A DNA stretch of 64,000 bases from Pseudoalteromonas shioyasakiensis (GCA_013391845.1 CP058414.1:608501-672500); one strand, 5' to 3'. Positions 48,912 through 60,092 are shown, counted from the first letter of the stretch. Numbers and translations: made by a program. The notes: a model not told the origin generated them from the letters alone.

Positions 48912-48993
48912 TATAGCCGCTTAAACGCTGAATAAACTGTCGCTATTATACTCAAAACCACTGATTAAGCTAATTTAGCCGCGATAGGTTTTG

Positions 48994-49284
48994 CTATTGC
49001 TTAATTAAGCTACATTGGTACTTTTTACCTTTTAAAATCAGCATAGCTTCATCGCCTTTAGACCAAAACAGCACATTATCGGCACTGTAGTTAACTCCTG
49101 AGCCACTTACTTGGCGATTGAGTAAAAATTCATTGTCCTTAAATGTCAATCTTGCTTCCTCATCATTGTTTTCAACAATACTGGCACTAAGGGTCCCATC
49201 GCACAGATAATTGCTTGGTGCACTTTGCTCAGCACACGCGCACAAGGTAACTAAAGCGAGCCCCGAGAGAAGTGGTTTAATCAT
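48994..49284 (-). CDS. MliC-type lysozyme-inhibitor lipoprotein
   Basis: A 96-residue lipoprotein with lipobox LCAC. A small beta-barrel domain starts YLCDGTLSASI, has the conserved GSGVNYSADNVLFWSKGDEAML region, and ends with the paired cysteine YQCSLI. This fits the MliC/PliC family, periplasmic or outer-membrane inhibitors of c-type lysozyme. The family is inferred from motif layout. It is monocistronic and divergent from the DUF808 gene. Confidence 0.8.
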   Translation of the reverse strand: MIKPLLSGLALVTLCACAEQSAPSNYLCDGTLSASIVENNDEEARLTFKDNEFLLNRQVSGSGVNYSADNVLFWSKGDEAMLILKGKKYQCSLIKQ

Positions 49285-49397
49285 AGAAACACCTTTATTT
49301 TTGAATGAGCTATAAGCCTAACAAAGAAAAATTAACCGTTGGTGAAAATGACAGGATAAGTTATGTTGATAGTGTATTTAATGGGCAAGGAACCACC

Positions 49398-50303
49398 ATG
49401 GCAGGCACTAATTTACTAACCTTACTTGATGATATTACAACACTTTTAGACGATATTGCGACGATGAGTAAAGTCGCAACAAAAAAAACAGCAGGGGTGT
49501 TAGGTGATGACCTCGCTCTGAATGCTCAGCAAGTCACTGGGGTAACCGCCGATAGAGAGTTGCCCGTGGTTTGGGCTGTAGCAAAAGGCTCGTTTATTAA
49601 TAAAGCCATCTTAGTGCCGGCAGCGTTATTGATTAGTGTTTGGTTGCCTTGGTTAATCACTCCGCTGTTAATGGTTGGCGGGCTGTTTTTGTGCTTTGAA
49701 GGTGCAGAGAAAATTATCGAAAAGCTGTTTGGTCATGCTCAACAAAAAGTTGAAACTTTGGCTGAACAACTGGACTTACAAGAATACGAAAAGCAAAAAG
49801 TGAAAGGGGCAATCCGCACCGATTTTATCCTCTCTGCAGAAATTATCGTGATAACTTTAGGTACAGTTACTGGTGCAACGCTGGTTAATCAAGCTTTAGT
49901 GCTAAGTGTAATTGCAATTATCATGACCATTGGTGTGTATGGGTTAGTTGCAGGGATTGTTAAACTTGATGATGCTGGTTTGTATCTACTGCAAAAAGCG
50001 CAGCAAAGTGGTGGTAAATTTAAAGAGCTAGTGGGTAAGTTTTTACTTGCGTCAGCACCTAAGTTAATGCGCTTTTTAGCCTTTGCAGGAACGGTAGCTA
50101 TGTTTTTAGTTGGCGGAGGCATATTGGTACATGGCATCCCCGTTTTGCATCACGCCCAACAGGGTAGCGCTGAGTTTGTAACAGGTTTACTTGGTAAAAC
50201 AGGTGAGTTGGCTACGCCAATTATATTTGATGGTTTATTGGGCGTTGTTGCCGGAATTATCGTTGTGTTAGTGGTTGAATTTTGGCATAAAATTCGTCAT
50301 TAG
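49398..50303 (+). CDS. DUF808 (YedI) family membrane protein
   Basis: A 301-residue protein starting [20 protein letters not shown]. Family hallmarks follow: [25 protein letters not shown], about six hydrophobic helices, and the [11 protein letters not shown] segment. Function is unknown. The frame opens 93 bases earlier at 49305. The ATG at 49398 has a well placed AAGGA and matches the usual family N-terminus, so I use it. Confidence 0.88.
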   Translation: MAGTNLLTLLDDITTLLDDIATMSKVATKKTAGVLGDDLALNAQQVTGVTADRELPVVWAVAKGSFINKAILVPAALLISVWLPWLITPLLMVGGLFLCFEGAEKIIEKLFGHAQQKVETLAEQLDLQEYEKQKVKGAIRTDFILSAEIIVITLGTVTGATLVNQALVLSVIAIIMTIGVYGLVAGIVKLDDAGLYLLQKAQQSGGKFKELVGKFLLASAPKLMRFLAFAGTVAMFLVGGGILVHGIPVLHHAQQGSAEFVTGLLGKTGELATPIIFDGLLGVVAGIIVVLVVEFWHKIRH

Positions 50304-50411
50304 AAAGTATCAAATTAACCATTTTTGTTGATTTTTTGTATATAAAATAGGGGCTTTGCTTTATTATTGCTCAGCTAAATATAACAATTAAATCGTTAAA
50401 TGGAGTTAATC

Positions 50412-52370
50412 ATGTCTCGATACCTCACTTTTATGCTGGGGCTCGCGTTATTTACGCTGTCATTTACCAGTTTCGCTAAATCTGCAAAATTATCAGTAGA
50501 AGATTTTAGTAAAGGTAATGACTTTAGTCGTGTAACCATCTCTCCTGATGGCAATTACGTCGCTGCTATTAAAAAGCACGAAGGTAAAAATTCACTCATC
50601 ATTGTTGATACAAGCAAGTTTGCAGTAACTCACGCGGTTGCTTTTCCGGGTAATGCACAGGTTGGCGAATACCACTGGGTAAACAATGAGCGTGTTATTC
50701 TTGAAAAAGAGTATTTAAAAGGCTGGCAAGATACCCCCATCTATTATGGTGAGTTATTTGCTGTGAATGTTGATGGTAGCCGTGGCGCATATGTAATTGG
50801 TTATCATGGTGAGCAGCAAACGGGTACTCGGTTAAAAAAACAAACTCCAGTCCAAGGAACCTCATACCTTTTAGATCCTTTACTTCATGATGATAAAAAA
50901 GTTTTGGTTGTCACTTACCCATGGACTGCAACCAATGAACCAACTACCGTTGTATATGAAGTCGATGTTTATCGCGGTCTGCGCACCCTAATTACGCGAT
51001 CACCTGCACCTATGGGACGTTTTTTAACAGACCATGATGGCAATGTTCGTATCGCTGTATCAAGTGACGATTACCTCAATGCGACAATTCATGTTCGAGA
51101 GCCTGAAGGCGGTTTTTGGAAAGAGCTTGATTTAGAAGGTATTAATTACACCGATATCTCATTAAAGGCGTTTGATAAATCTGGTGAGTCTGTATATGCC
51201 ACTGCATCAAAAGGTGGAGAAGCAGAGAGTCTTATTAAAATTAACCTAAAAACCAAAGAAGTGACGAAAATCTTTCAAGATAAACATGTTTCACCGTCGC
51301 ATATTTGGGTTGATGAAATATCCAAAGAGTTATTTGCTATAGAAACTGAGGCTGACTACCCAAGCTATGCGTTTGTTGATAGTAATTCGCCTAAATCACA
51401 GCGTCTTAAAGATTTATTGGGCGCACTGCCAGGCAGTCAAGTACAGCTAGTTAGTAGTACAGAAGACGACTCAAAAAATATTATTTTCGCATCGAGCGAT
51501 ATAAACCCAGGGCAATATTATCTTTATGATGCGAATACCAATAAGTTAAGAGCGCTTTTCTCTGCGCGAGGCTGGATAAATCAAGATGAAATGGCGCAAA
51601 CCACACCACTGCGTTTTAAAAGCCGCGATGGTTTAACAATTCTTGCTTATTTAACTGTGCCAAATGGCAAAGCTGAGAAAAACTTACCTTTAGTTGTTAT
51701 GCCGCATGGTGGCCCAATCGCTCGTGATTACTGGGGCTATGACCCAGAAGTACAAATGTTAGCGAATAAAGGTATGGCAGTGCTCAAGGTTAACTTCCGT
51801 GGTTCAGAGGGGTTTGGTATGAACTTCCAAGAAGCCGGTTATCGCCAGTGGGGACAAAATGTTCAGCACGATATTATTGATGGTGTAAAACTATTAATAA
51901 AAGATGGCACGGTTGATAAAGATAACATTTGTATTATGGGTGCCAGCTTTGGTGGTTACTCTGCTCTACAAAGCGCGATAATCGAACCAGATATGTTCAA
52001 GTGTGCAATAGGCCTGATGGGGGTTTACGACTTGCCTCTTATGTATGAAGAGGGTGACACGCAAGCGCGCAGTCATGGACTTAATTACCTAAAAACAGTG
52101 ATTGGTACTGATGAGGCAGAACTAAAAGCATTCTCGCCTGCTTATAATGTCGATAAGCTAAAAGCACCTGTTCTTATTGTACATGGTGGTGAAGATGAAC
52201 GTGCGCCCATTGAACAAGCTGAATCATTAGAAGCTGCTTTGAAAAAAGCTAAGCATCCATATGAAATAACTATTCTTGATGATGAAGGTCACGGTTTTTA
52301 TAAAGAAGAGCACCGTGCTTTATACTACAAAAAAGTATTGGCCTTCTTAGATGAACATTTAAAGCTTTAA
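50412..52370 (+). CDS. exported S9 family (prolyl oligopeptidase-like) peptidase
   Basis: A 652-residue protein. A Sec signal peptide (MSRYLTFMLGLALFTLSFTSFA) is followed by a beta-propeller-like region (about 30-395). The C-terminal alpha/beta hydrolase domain has Ser in MGASFGGYSAL, Asp in HGGEDERAP and His in DEGHGFY. The pattern is that of the dipeptidyl-peptidase/acylaminoacyl-peptidase branch of S9. It is probably periplasmic and hydrolyses oligopeptides. TGGAG sits before the ATG at 50412, so the in-frame ATG at 50400, which contains that site, is not used. Confidence 0.9.
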   Translation: MSRYLTFMLGLALFTLSFTSFAKSAKLSVEDFSKGNDFSRVTISPDGNYVAAIKKHEGKNSLIIVDTSKFAVTHAVAFPGNAQVGEYHWVNNERVILEKEYLKGWQDTPIYYGELFAVNVDGSRGAYVIGYHGEQQTGTRLKKQTPVQGTSYLLDPLLHDDKKVLVVTYPWTATNEPTTVVYEVDVYRGLRTLITRSPAPMGRFLTDHDGNVRIAVSSDDYLNATIHVREPEGGFWKELDLEGINYTDISLKAFDKSGESVYATASKGGEAESLIKINLKTKEVTKIFQDKHVSPSHIWVDEISKELFAIETEADYPSYAFVDSNSPKSQRLKDLLGALPGSQVQLVSSTEDDSKNIIFASSDINPGQYYLYDANTNKLRALFSARGWINQDEMAQTTPLRFKSRDGLTILAYLTVPNGKAEKNLPLVVMPHGGPIARDYWGYDPEVQMLANKGMAVLKVNFRGSEGFGMNFQEAGYRQWGQNVQHDIIDGVKLLIKDGTVDKDNICIMGASFGGYSALQSAIIEPDMFKCAIGLMGVYDLPLMYEEGDTQARSHGLNYLKTVIGTDEAELKAFSPAYNVDKLKAPVLIVHGGEDERAPIEQAESLEAALKKAKHPYEITILDDEGHGFYKEEHRALYYKKVLAFLDEHLKL

Positions 52371-52549
52371 AAGAAAAATGCCGGCGAGCAAGCTCGCCGG
52401 CAAGGATTTAGCACGGGAAACGTAAGCGTGCTAGTGTGCAAGGTCTTCCTTCAAGTTAAGCAAACTCAAAAGACGATTCGTTTATCAGGCAATACTACCC
52501 AGCTGTACTCTCTAAAACAGAGCAGAGAGAGTGACTCTGCTTTTGCTAA
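52371..52549 (-). ncRNA. candidate small RNA in the 316-base gene-free stretch
   Basis: The stretch 52371-52686 has no convincing gene. On the minus strand it ends in a strong hairpin (TGCCGGCGAG / CTCGCCGGCA, 52379-52402) followed by TTTTTCTTTT, an intrinsic terminator. About 150 bases upstream on that strand is a perfect TATAAT (52556-52561) with no good -35. Between them are potential stems such as TAGCACG / CGTGCTA and GCAGAG / CTCTGC. A transcript of roughly 180 bases is therefore plausible. Alternatively the hairpin ends a long 3' UTR of the zinc-ribbon gene whose stop is at 52687. No known RNA family was recognised. Confidence 0.45.
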
Positions 52550-52686
52550 CAAGTAATTATAAACACCAACAAAAGAGTATAAATACTGCGCCACATAAAA
52601 ATGTTATAACATAACAAGTTAAAAGTAAATAGCGAGTGTCATGTTATTAGGATGGTTTCTGCTGAGTGATGTTTATGGGTAATAGA

Positions 52687-53643
52687 TTATTGAGTATTCA
52701 ATTTACTACAATCGTAACTCAAGCATAGCTCTGCGAGCTCAATCTTTGCTTTAGGATTCCCTTGTAAGGTAGCTTTGTTGAGCCAGTAAGCTGCTTTTTC
52801 GTTATTCACTTCTGTCCCTTGGCCATCACGATACATCTGACCTAAGTTTAATTGCCCCCATGCATAACCATCTTCTGCAGACAGCGTAAAGCTTTTCAAC
52901 GCTTCCTCGTATAAGCCATCTTTGAAGTAAGTGATCCCTTCTTGGTTGTGCTTATCTAGCTTAACGCCCGTATATAGAGGCTTAGGTCTAGGCGGGTGCA
53001 TAACAAAACCACCAAATAAACTATATAGCTCAGGTCGCATAATTTTATATATGGTGCCGTTATCATAAAGCTGCTTTATTTGTGATTTACTGAAAGTCAG
53101 GGTTTTACTCGAAAAGTAATCATCTTGAACTAGCATGCTGGTACGCATCGCAATCTCAATGTCTTTATTGTACTTGTAAGTGTAGTTAGCAACTCTAAAA
53201 GTCATGTTTTTATCATCAAATTCAACGAGCTGAGCTACTTTCAAATTGTTAATACGTTTTGGTTTGCCAGTAAATTTATCTGAATAGACAAAATAGGTAT
53301 CAAATAACTTTGGCTCGTTTAAGTAAGTTTGCTCGTTTTCTGTTTGCTCATTCGCACCGATTAATGCTTTTGTTAATAGGTAAACGATGAAGAATAGACC
53401 AATAAAGTATTTTATAAACGACACTAATTCTAAGGCTGGCAATGAATACCAAGGTGCAGGAGTAACATAGCCACAGTCATCACATTGTCTTTGATAATTA
53501 ATAGATAATGGGATGATGGGCAAAATAGTAAAGCGTAAAACTTTACTATGATTGCTTAAAGAATAATGTTCGCTATGGCAGTGAGGGCACGTTTTTTGTT
53601 TTTTATAAACAACATCAGCTGCAGCGGTATTAAATAGAAGCAT
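52687..53643 (-). CDS. zinc-ribbon membrane protein with C-terminal Sel1-like repeats
   Basis: A 318-residue protein of unknown function. A zinc ribbon at the N-terminus has two cysteine pairs (TCPHCHS and QCDDCGY, about residues 19 and 55). A membrane helix follows (about 78-96), then a middle domain of about 130 residues with no recognised motif. Two Sel1/TPR-like repeats close the protein (AEDGYAWGQLNLGQMYRDGQ and AAYWLNKATLQGNPKAKIEL). Sel1 repeats mediate protein contacts. AGGAAG precedes the ATG. It may share the terminator at 52379-52402. Confidence 0.75.
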   Translation of the reverse strand: MLLFNTAAADVVYKKQKTCPHCHSEHYSLSNHSKVLRFTILPIIPLSINYQRQCDDCGYVTPAPWYSLPALELVSFIKYFIGLFFIVYLLTKALIGANEQTENEQTYLNEPKLFDTYFVYSDKFTGKPKRINNLKVAQLVEFDDKNMTFRVANYTYKYNKDIEIAMRTSMLVQDDYFSSKTLTFSKSQIKQLYDNGTIYKIMRPELYSLFGGFVMHPPRPKPLYTGVKLDKHNQEGITYFKDGLYEEALKSFTLSAEDGYAWGQLNLGQMYRDGQGTEVNNEKAAYWLNKATLQGNPKAKIELAELCLSYDCSKLNTQ

Positions 53644-53830
53644 AGTTTCTTCCTGAAGATTGCTATCAATAAACTAGAACAAATGCAGAGAGTTAGAAAG
53701 CGGCAAACTGTAAGCAAATATGAATTAAACATGTCGAACGGTGTTTTCGTTTAGAGAAACAGCACATTCTCTGCTATGATCCACAGCATCTTCGAGGATG
53801 TCCCTCAATTATCAAGTTTGGAATATTACT

Positions 53831-55219
53831 GTGACTGCTACTGCTTTTTCATCTTTGGCTTTGCCGCGAGAGTTAACCGATAACTTATCAACTTTAGGTT
53901 ATACGCAAATGACGCCAGTACAAGCGCAAAGTTTGCCAGTGATCTTACAAGGCAAAGATATTATTGCCCAAGCAAAAACCGGGTCGGGTAAAACGGCTGC
54001 ATTTAGTTTAGGTGTGTTGGCTAAGTTAAATGTGAAACGGTTTCGAATTCAGTCTCTAATTTTGTGCCCTACTCGAGAGCTAGCAGAGCAGGTAGCTGAA
54101 GAAGTGCGTAAGCTTGCACGTGGTATCCATAATATTAAAGTTTTGACTTTATGTGGCGGTGTCTCTATTGGTCCACAAATTGGTTCGCTAGAACATGGCG
54201 CACATATTATTGTCGGTACCCCTGGTCGTGTTGACGATCATATTCGCAAAGGCACATTACGCTTAGATGATGTCGAAACCTTAGTGTTAGACGAAGCTGA
54301 CCAAATGTTAGATATGGGCTTTCAAGATACCCTTGATGCTATTGTTGAGTGCATTCCAAATCAACGTCAAACGTTATTGTTTAGTGCGACTTATCCAAAA
54401 TCAATAGCAGCTGTTGCTGAGAGAGTACTTAGCAATCCTGAAATGATTAAGGTAGAAGAAGAGCAAACCAAAAGCACAATCAAACAATACTTTTACAAGC
54501 TAGATAACAACAAACAGCGCTTTAATACATTGAAGCTGTTGTTATTGAAGTTCCAGCCAGAAAGCTGTGTGGTTTTTTGTAACACCAAGGTTGAAACACA
54601 ACAGATTTGTGATGACCTTTATGCTGAAGGGTTTAGTGCGGTTGCCTTACACGGTGATTTAGAACAACGTGAACGTGAACGTACCTTAATCCGCTTTGCT
54701 AATAAAAGCGCCTGTATTTTGGTGGCAACGGATGTTGCAGCACGAGGCTTAGATATCAATGACATGGACATGGTAGTGAACTATCATCTAGCACATGACC
54801 CACAAACCCATGTTCACCGTGTTGGCCGTACTGGTCGAGCAGGTAAAAAGGGCATAGCATGTTCTATTTATGGTGAAGCTGAGCAATTTAAAGTGGCACA
54901 AATTGGTGACCACTATGAGCGTGATTTTGACCCAGAACCGATTCCTCCATTTAGCTTGCTCGAAAAACCCGCTTATAAGCCTACTATGGCAACGATTATG
55001 ATTGATGCCGGTAAAAAGCAAAAAATTCGTGCCGGTGATATTTTAGGTGCATTAACAGGCAAAGAAGGGATTGCAGGCCATCAGGTAGGTAAAATTAACG
55101 TACTTGATAATGTGGCTTTTATTGCTGTGGAGCGAGCTGCTGCAAAACCTGCATTACGTAAATTGACTGAAGGTAATATTAAAAAGCGTAAAATTCGTGC
55201 GCGACGTTTGAGCAGATAA
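53831..55219 (+). CDS. dbpA: ATP-dependent RNA helicase DbpA
   Basis: A 462-residue DEAD-box helicase that acts in 50S ribosome assembly, guided by hairpin 92 of 23S rRNA. Visible motifs are the Q motif (MTPVQAQSLP), AKTGSGKT, PTRELAEQ, LDEADQMLDMG, SAT, and HRVGRTGRAG. The C-terminal DbpA RNA-binding domain starts near PTMATIMIDAGKKQKIRAGDILGALTG. The GTG start at 53831 matches the E. coli N-terminus (TAFSSL) and has GGA eight bases upstream. An ATG at 53798 would add 11 residues but has no spaced ribosome site. Confidence 0.93.
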   Translation: MTATAFSSLALPRELTDNLSTLGYTQMTPVQAQSLPVILQGKDIIAQAKTGSGKTAAFSLGVLAKLNVKRFRIQSLILCPTRELAEQVAEEVRKLARGIHNIKVLTLCGGVSIGPQIGSLEHGAHIIVGTPGRVDDHIRKGTLRLDDVETLVLDEADQMLDMGFQDTLDAIVECIPNQRQTLLFSATYPKSIAAVAERVLSNPEMIKVEEEQTKSTIKQYFYKLDNNKQRFNTLKLLLLKFQPESCVVFCNTKVETQQICDDLYAEGFSAVALHGDLEQRERERTLIRFANKSACILVATDVAARGLDINDMDMVVNYHLAHDPQTHVHRVGRTGRAGKKGIACSIYGEAEQFKVAQIGDHYERDFDPEPIPPFSLLEKPAYKPTMATIMIDAGKKQKIRAGDILGALTGKEGIAGHQVGKINVLDNVAFIAVERAAAKPALRKLTEGNIKKRKIRARRLSR

Positions 55220-55228
55220 ATTGTTGAG

Positions 55229-55810
55229 TTATGAGCAGCTAGCTTTAAGTTGCTCATATTCAAGTTGTATTTTCTTAAACTCAATTGCACAGCCTTGGCG
55301 GTCTGGGTGGTGTTTTAGCGCCAGTAGTCGCCAACGCTTTTGTAACTGTTTTTCCGAAAAGTCAGTAGGTAGCTGCCACGCCTGTTGTAATTCCAACAGC
55401 TGCTGCTGAGATAGCGAGAGAATGACCCTTTTTGGACTATATGATGAAAAGCGCTGCCAAAAATCAGTTAACATCGCATCAATCTCATCGCTCGTTGTAT
55501 CATAGTTTTGCCAATCTAAATAATAATCTCGCAGCGGATCGTGATTTTCTAATGCGTTACTTATCTGCTCATTAACAAGCTCAATATGTAATGAGGCAAT
55601 TTGTAGCTGTTGCTCTGGTGCAAGTTGTGTTTGCAGCTGATATAGAGCATTCATAACTAAAAAGTTGCGCTTAAACAGATCTTTTTGTGGGTCATTATCT
55701 AATTGCTCAATTTTTCCTGATTCGCTAAGTGCGCTGGTAAGCGTATGAACCTTCCAAACAGGTTGTTCCAAAAGAAGGTAAAAAATCTCATCAATCAGTG
55801 GGTTAACCAT
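55229..55810 (-). CDS. DnaJ-related protein with C-terminal J domain
   Basis: A 193-residue protein. The first 125 residues form an alpha-helical domain (MVNPLIDEIFYLLLEQPVWKV...) that matches the DNAJ_related family. The last 55 residues resemble a J domain with the HPD motif intact in LALKHHPDRQG. It should therefore stimulate a DnaK-type chaperone, with the N-terminal domain choosing the client. The start is the ATG at 55810; a TTG nine bases upstream is possible. It is convergent with dbpA, 9 bases apart. Confidence 0.85.
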   Translation of the reverse strand: MVNPLIDEIFYLLLEQPVWKVHTLTSALSESGKIEQLDNDPQKDLFKRNFLVMNALYQLQTQLAPEQQLQIASLHIELVNEQISNALENHDPLRDYYLDWQNYDTTSDEIDAMLTDFWQRFSSYSPKRVILSLSQQQLLELQQAWQLPTDFSEKQLQKRWRLLALKHHPDRQGCAIEFKKIQLEYEQLKASCS

Positions 55811-55968
55811 TGTTCGCAAGCCTATCTTTAGTGTAATCTACAGTGGTATACGCTATCACAGCTGCTTTTTTGAAACTACGCTAATGTTTTTAGATACTAG
55901 GGAATGCATTTAGCCGAGCTTAAATAACCTCATTTTCAGGCTAAGTTGATATTAAGGGATTTCGCCAT

Positions 55969-58803
55969 ATGTTCACATCACTGCGTGTTAGCTTGCTCAC
56001 TGCTTTAATGTTCAGTTGTAGTTTGTTTTTTTCGCAGTCTAGCTTTGCATCCACTTCGTTACTTGAGCAATTTAGCCAATCCGAGCAATGGCAAGAAAAG
56101 CAACAGCTTGCCAAAAAACTGCTTAATCAAAATACAACAAATCAAGAACAAAGCCTCGATATATACATGCAGCTTGGGGACTTTGCTCTAGCTAAAGGTA
56201 ATTTCTCAGCGGCCGTAAAAAATTACCAATTGGCAGAGCAAGCAACTAGTTTTGCTGCGACCCCAAAGCGCTATTTCCTTGCCCTAAAAATGCAGGGCGT
56301 AACTTATTATTATCAAGGCTTGATGCAGCAAGCGGTAATTGCTTACAGCAGAGCATTAAGTATTGCCAAAAAGCTACCTGAACCAATTGCTGAGGCTAAT
56401 TTGCTAAGTAATATTGGCCTTGCCTACTTTGATATGTTCAATATGGAGCAAGCGCTGAAATATTACAAAGAAGCGAAAGATATTTACGAAGAACATGGTA
56501 ATGCACAAGATAAAGCCGATATATTACACAACATTGCAGGTATTTATATTCGTTTATCTAGTTATGATACTGCATTAGAAATGTATCGAGAAACGCTAGA
56601 GATTTTCCAAAAGTTAGGCGATGAAGATGGCATAGCTCAGTCTTATGGCAATATGGGGGTTGCGTATTCTGAACTTGGTCAGTATCAACTTTCTTTGCAC
56701 TACTATCAGCGAGCCTTGAGATACTACCAAGAAACGAATAATGCTTACTTTCTCTCATCTCGCCACGCTAATATCGCCAATGTATATTTACGCACCGGTG
56801 ATTTAGAGCTTGCCTTAAGTCATGCAGAAAAAGCAGTTGAATTTGCAAAAAGTATTGATAATAAAACCTTAGAGCTTGCAGGCTTATTGTCACAGGCAAA
56901 AATCGAGTTATTACAAGGTAAGCTAAATAAAGCTGAAGCAACTCTCACCACCTCTGTTTCTATGGCTAAACAATATAAAGACGATCTTAGAGTGCAAGAT
57001 GGTGCCGGAATGATGGCCCTGATTAAATCCGGAAAAGGAGATTATGCCGGAGCTGTTGCTAGTTTTGATGAGTTTGTTCGTTCATTTAAAAGTGAGCAAA
57101 GCATCAGATTATTAAAGTCAATGAGCGAGCTACAAAGCCAAATCCAAGCAAGTCAGCTCAGTCAAGAAATTGTTGAGTTGAAGCAGCTACAGCATGTACA
57201 AGAGCTCGAAATGTCAAAACAGCGTCAGTTGGGCATTATGTTGTTTATCTTATTTGTGATGATAGTGGTAACGGGTATTACTATTTACCGTCGCAGTATT
57301 GAAAAAGGTGCAAAAGAGCAACTTTCGTTAATGGTTGCTAAGCGGACCAAGGAGCTTGAAGAAACGGCAGAGCAACTACGTAGTGCTAACGAAATTAAAA
57401 GTCAGTTTTTAGCAAATATTAGTCATGAAATTCGTACTCCTTTAACCGCAATACTGGGCCAAACTGATAATTTAATGAATGGTTATTATAAACCAGAGCA
57501 GTTAAACGATGAGCTTGCCGTGATTCAAAAACAAAGCGATCATTTAAAAGAGCTGATTAACGACGTTCTCGATATTAGTAAAATCGAGGCTAACAAGCTT
57601 GAGTTAAGCCTAAAAGAAGGTGATTTAGTTCGATTACTCACCGACGTCCACTCGATGCTCAGTGGTCAGGCTAAAGATAAAGGCCTTAACTTTACTTTTC
57701 ATAATGTGCTTGGCGAGCAGTTTTACTGTCAGCTAGATTTTACCCGCATAAAACAGATACTCATCAACCTATGTGCAAATGCAATTAAATTCACTAACCA
57801 AGGCGAAGTAGAGTTAAAAGTCTCTAAAGTAGAGCAAGGCGTGTGGTTTCGTGTAACTGATACCGGTATTGGTATGAATACCGAGCAACTAAAACAAATA
57901 TTTGAGTGTTTTAGGCAAGGAGATAACAGTATTAGCCGACGCTTTGGGGGGACAGGGCTTGGGTTAAGCTTATCGCAACAGCTTGCAATGATGATGGGGG
58001 GTTATATTAGTGTTGAAAGTGAGCTAAATAAAGGCAGCATATTTTCGTTTTACTTACCATGTAAAGAACGTACTCCAAGCTCTGATGTGATAGAGTCTGA
58101 AAAGTTTGTACAGCCAGTTGTAAAAGGTTTATCTGGGAAAGTTCTACTCGCTGAAGATCACCCTGATAATCGCCGTTTAATTGCTCGTTATTTAGAATCT
58201 ATGGGCCTTGAAGTAATTGCGGTAGAAAATGGTGAGCAAGCTGTAGAGCAGTGCCTTAAGGAATTTCCTGATGTGGTACTGCTGGATATTCAAATGCCAG
58301 TACTTGATGGTTTAAAAGCGCTCAAGTTATTACAAGAGTGCGGCTTTACACAGCCAGTATATGCGTTAACGGCTAATGCTATTAGCCACGAAATCGACAG
58401 TTATCTTCAAGCAGGGTTCACCGGTTACCTTGCTAAACCAATTGATAAGAAAGTATTTTATACGCAACTTGCTAAGCATTGTAAAAAGGACAGCGCAGTA
58501 GCTAAATCTCGGCAAGATATGAGTGATTTAGTTGCAAGCTTTATTAATAGCTTTGAGCATGAAAGCGCGTTGATACAGCAGCACTTTGCAGCCCATGAGC
58601 TATTTAATTTACAACAGGATGCTCACCGAATCGGTGGTGCTGCGAAAATGTTTGCGCTGGATGATATCGCGGATAGTGCTATGGCACTTGAATCGGCATT
58701 GAAGCAAGATAAAACTGCTGACTTAACTAGTTTGGTTGCTCAATTACTAGAGCATCTACACAACGCTTCGGTTGATCAAAACAGCTCAATATCACCGTCT
58801 TGA
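55969..58803 (+). CDS. TPR-sensor hybrid histidine kinase with receiver and Hpt domains
   Basis: A 944-residue protein. A signal peptide (about 1-27) is followed by a periplasmic array of TPRs (about 60-400), a membrane helix (about 422-440) and a coiled coil. HisKA has His486 ([13 protein letters not shown]), HATPase has NLCANAIKF and GGTGLGLSL, and the receiver has Asp773 ([11 protein letters not shown]). The C-terminal Hpt domain has His886 ([11 protein letters not shown]). All phosphorelay residues are present, so the relay can leave to an unlinked regulator. The TPRs suggest sensing through protein or peptide contacts. The 3' end overlaps the convergent chemotaxis gene by 28 bases. Confidence 0.93.
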   Translation: MFTSLRVSLLTALMFSCSLFFSQSSFASTSLLEQFSQSEQWQEKQQLAKKLLNQNTTNQEQSLDIYMQLGDFALAKGNFSAAVKNYQLAEQATSFAATPKRYFLALKMQGVTYYYQGLMQQAVIAYSRALSIAKKLPEPIAEANLLSNIGLAYFDMFNMEQALKYYKEAKDIYEEHGNAQDKADILHNIAGIYIRLSSYDTALEMYRETLEIFQKLGDEDGIAQSYGNMGVAYSELGQYQLSLHYYQRALRYYQETNNAYFLSSRHANIANVYLRTGDLELALSHAEKAVEFAKSIDNKTLELAGLLSQAKIELLQGKLNKAEATLTTSVSMAKQYKDDLRVQDGAGMMALIKSGKGDYAGAVASFDEFVRSFKSEQSIRLLKSMSELQSQIQASQLSQEIVELKQLQHVQELEMSKQRQLGIMLFILFVMIVVTGITIYRRSIEKGAKEQLSLMVAKRTKELEETAEQLRSANEIKSQFLANISHEIRTPLTAILGQTDNLMNGYYKPEQLNDELAVIQKQSDHLKELINDVLDISKIEANKLELSLKEGDLVRLLTDVHSMLSGQAKDKGLNFTFHNVLGEQFYCQLDFTRIKQILINLCANAIKFTNQGEVELKVSKVEQGVWFRVTDTGIGMNTEQLKQIFECFRQGDNSISRRFGGTGLGLSLSQQLAMMMGGYISVESELNKGSIFSFYLPCKERTPSSDVIESEKFVQPVVKGLSGKVLLAEDHPDNRRLIARYLESMGLEVIAVENGEQAVEQCLKEFPDVVLLDIQMPVLDGLKALKLLQECGFTQPVYALTANAISHEIDSYLQAGFTGYLAKPIDKKVFYTQLAKHCKKDSAVAKSRQDMSDLVASFINSFEHESALIQQHFAAHELFNLQQDAHRIGGAAKMFALDDIADSAMALESALKQDKTADLTSLVAQLLEHLHNASVDQNSSISPS

Positions 58804-60026
58804 ACTTGTTCAACCTCTTGAGTCATTTCAAACCTAGAATGATCAATACGCTGCTCTTGATCGGTTTCAGGTGGAGTGATAAGAAACATTGACAGTTTTT
58901 CGTCCAGAGAGTGTGCAAGGCGCACTAAGTCTTTACTCGACACCGCTTGTATTTGTGAACTTGAAAGTGCATCAGAGTTAAGCTCAACCATTGCATCTAT
59001 ACTAACTTGTGCTTCATCTGACATCTGGCTTTGCATAGCTACCTGCTCATGGACACTCTCAGAAAACGCATTAATTTCTAGCATTGCTTGCTCAATTTTA
59101 TTGGTTTCTTTAGTAGAAGCCTCAGAAAGCTCAACCGTGCGCTCCGTTTCTTTAAGTGCTGTTTGCATTAATAGGTTTGCTTGTTCAGTACTATGTTGAA
59201 TTTTAGATACCATCTCACGCACTTCTTGTGTCGACTTACTAGTACGAGCAGCTAGGTTTCGTACCTCATCAGCAACCACTGCAAAACCGCGGCCTTGTTC
59301 ACCAGCTCGAGCGGCTTCGATTGCAGCGTTTAGCGCAAGTAAGTTAGTTTGCTCTGCAATACTATTGATAACGTCAATAACGGAGCCTATCGCATCACTA
59401 TCTTGTTTAAGTAAAATAATCTGTTCACTGGTGAGGTTGATATTATCGGCAAGTTTTATGAGACTTGCTTGGCTTTTATCAGTGTCTAAACGAGTTTGTT
59501 GAACTGATTTAGTCGCATCTGATACCGAGCTTAATATTTGTTCAAGACTTCTATCCAGTTCTTTAGATACCTCAATCATACGATTAATTGTGTTTGCTAG
59601 GTCAATGCCATGGGCATCTTGAATTGTCGCTTTTTGAGTCATTGACGCATAAGTATCACGTAATGCATCGGCCATTGGTAACAAGCGGGCTGATGATACA
59701 TATATTTCACTTATCATATGCTCAGCCATTGTTAAACCAGCGTTAAGTGCATGACACTCCTTTGGTAATTGGGTGTCATTTTCGTCAAAGCGAAAAGTAA
59801 AATCGATCCCCTTTTCAGAAGCGGTATGCGTAATAAAGTAGCTTAAATAATCTTGTTGCTTTTGATCAGTTGTATAAATAAAGCTAATTAGAACAAGCCA
59901 TGGGATTACGACAACAAGCATAAGTACAGCCATAGCAGTGATAGAAAAATCAAATATGGCAAAACTAGCAATACAACTAAGTAAGCTTATTATAAATAGA
60001 GCTACAACTACTCTAATGCGAGTCAT
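58776..60026 (-). CDS. methyl-accepting chemotaxis protein without a periplasmic sensor domain
   Basis: A 416-residue protein. Two closely spaced membrane helices (about 5-26 and 30-52) leave no room for a periplasmic domain. A cytoplasmic region of about 100 residues and the MCP signalling coiled coil follow. The coiled coil includes the hairpin tip [28 protein letters not shown] (quoted in two parts: [18 protein letters not shown], then [14 protein letters not shown]). The signal is presumably cytoplasmic or membrane-borne. No CheW-binding pentapeptide was seen at the C-terminus. Its 3' end overlaps the kinase gene. Confidence 0.9.
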   Translation of the reverse strand: MTRIRVVVALFIISLLSCIASFAIFDFSITAMAVLMLVVVIPWLVLISFIYTTDQKQQDYLSYFITHTASEKGIDFTFRFDENDTQLPKECHALNAGLTMAEHMISEIYVSSARLLPMADALRDTYASMTQKATIQDAHGIDLANTINRMIEVSKELDRSLEQILSSVSDATKSVQQTRLDTDKSQASLIKLADNINLTSEQIILLKQDSDAIGSVIDVINSIAEQTNLLALNAAIEAARAGEQGRGFAVVADEVRNLAARTSKSTQEVREMVSKIQHSTEQANLLMQTALKETERTVELSEASTKETNKIEQAMLEINAFSESVHEQVAMQSQMSDEAQVSIDAMVELNSDALSSSQIQAVSSKDLVRLAHSLDEKLSMFLITPPETDQEQRIDHSRFEMTQEVEQVQDGDIELF

Positions 60027-60092
60027 TGAGGGAATCCTTAGCGTTTAATCCTTTAATATATAGAACAAATTTCTATAAATTACCAATAAACT

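Noticed and set aside
52379..52402. Terminator for the plus-strand S9 peptidase gene
   Set aside because: The hairpin has no T tract on the plus strand. The T-rich side faces the minus strand.
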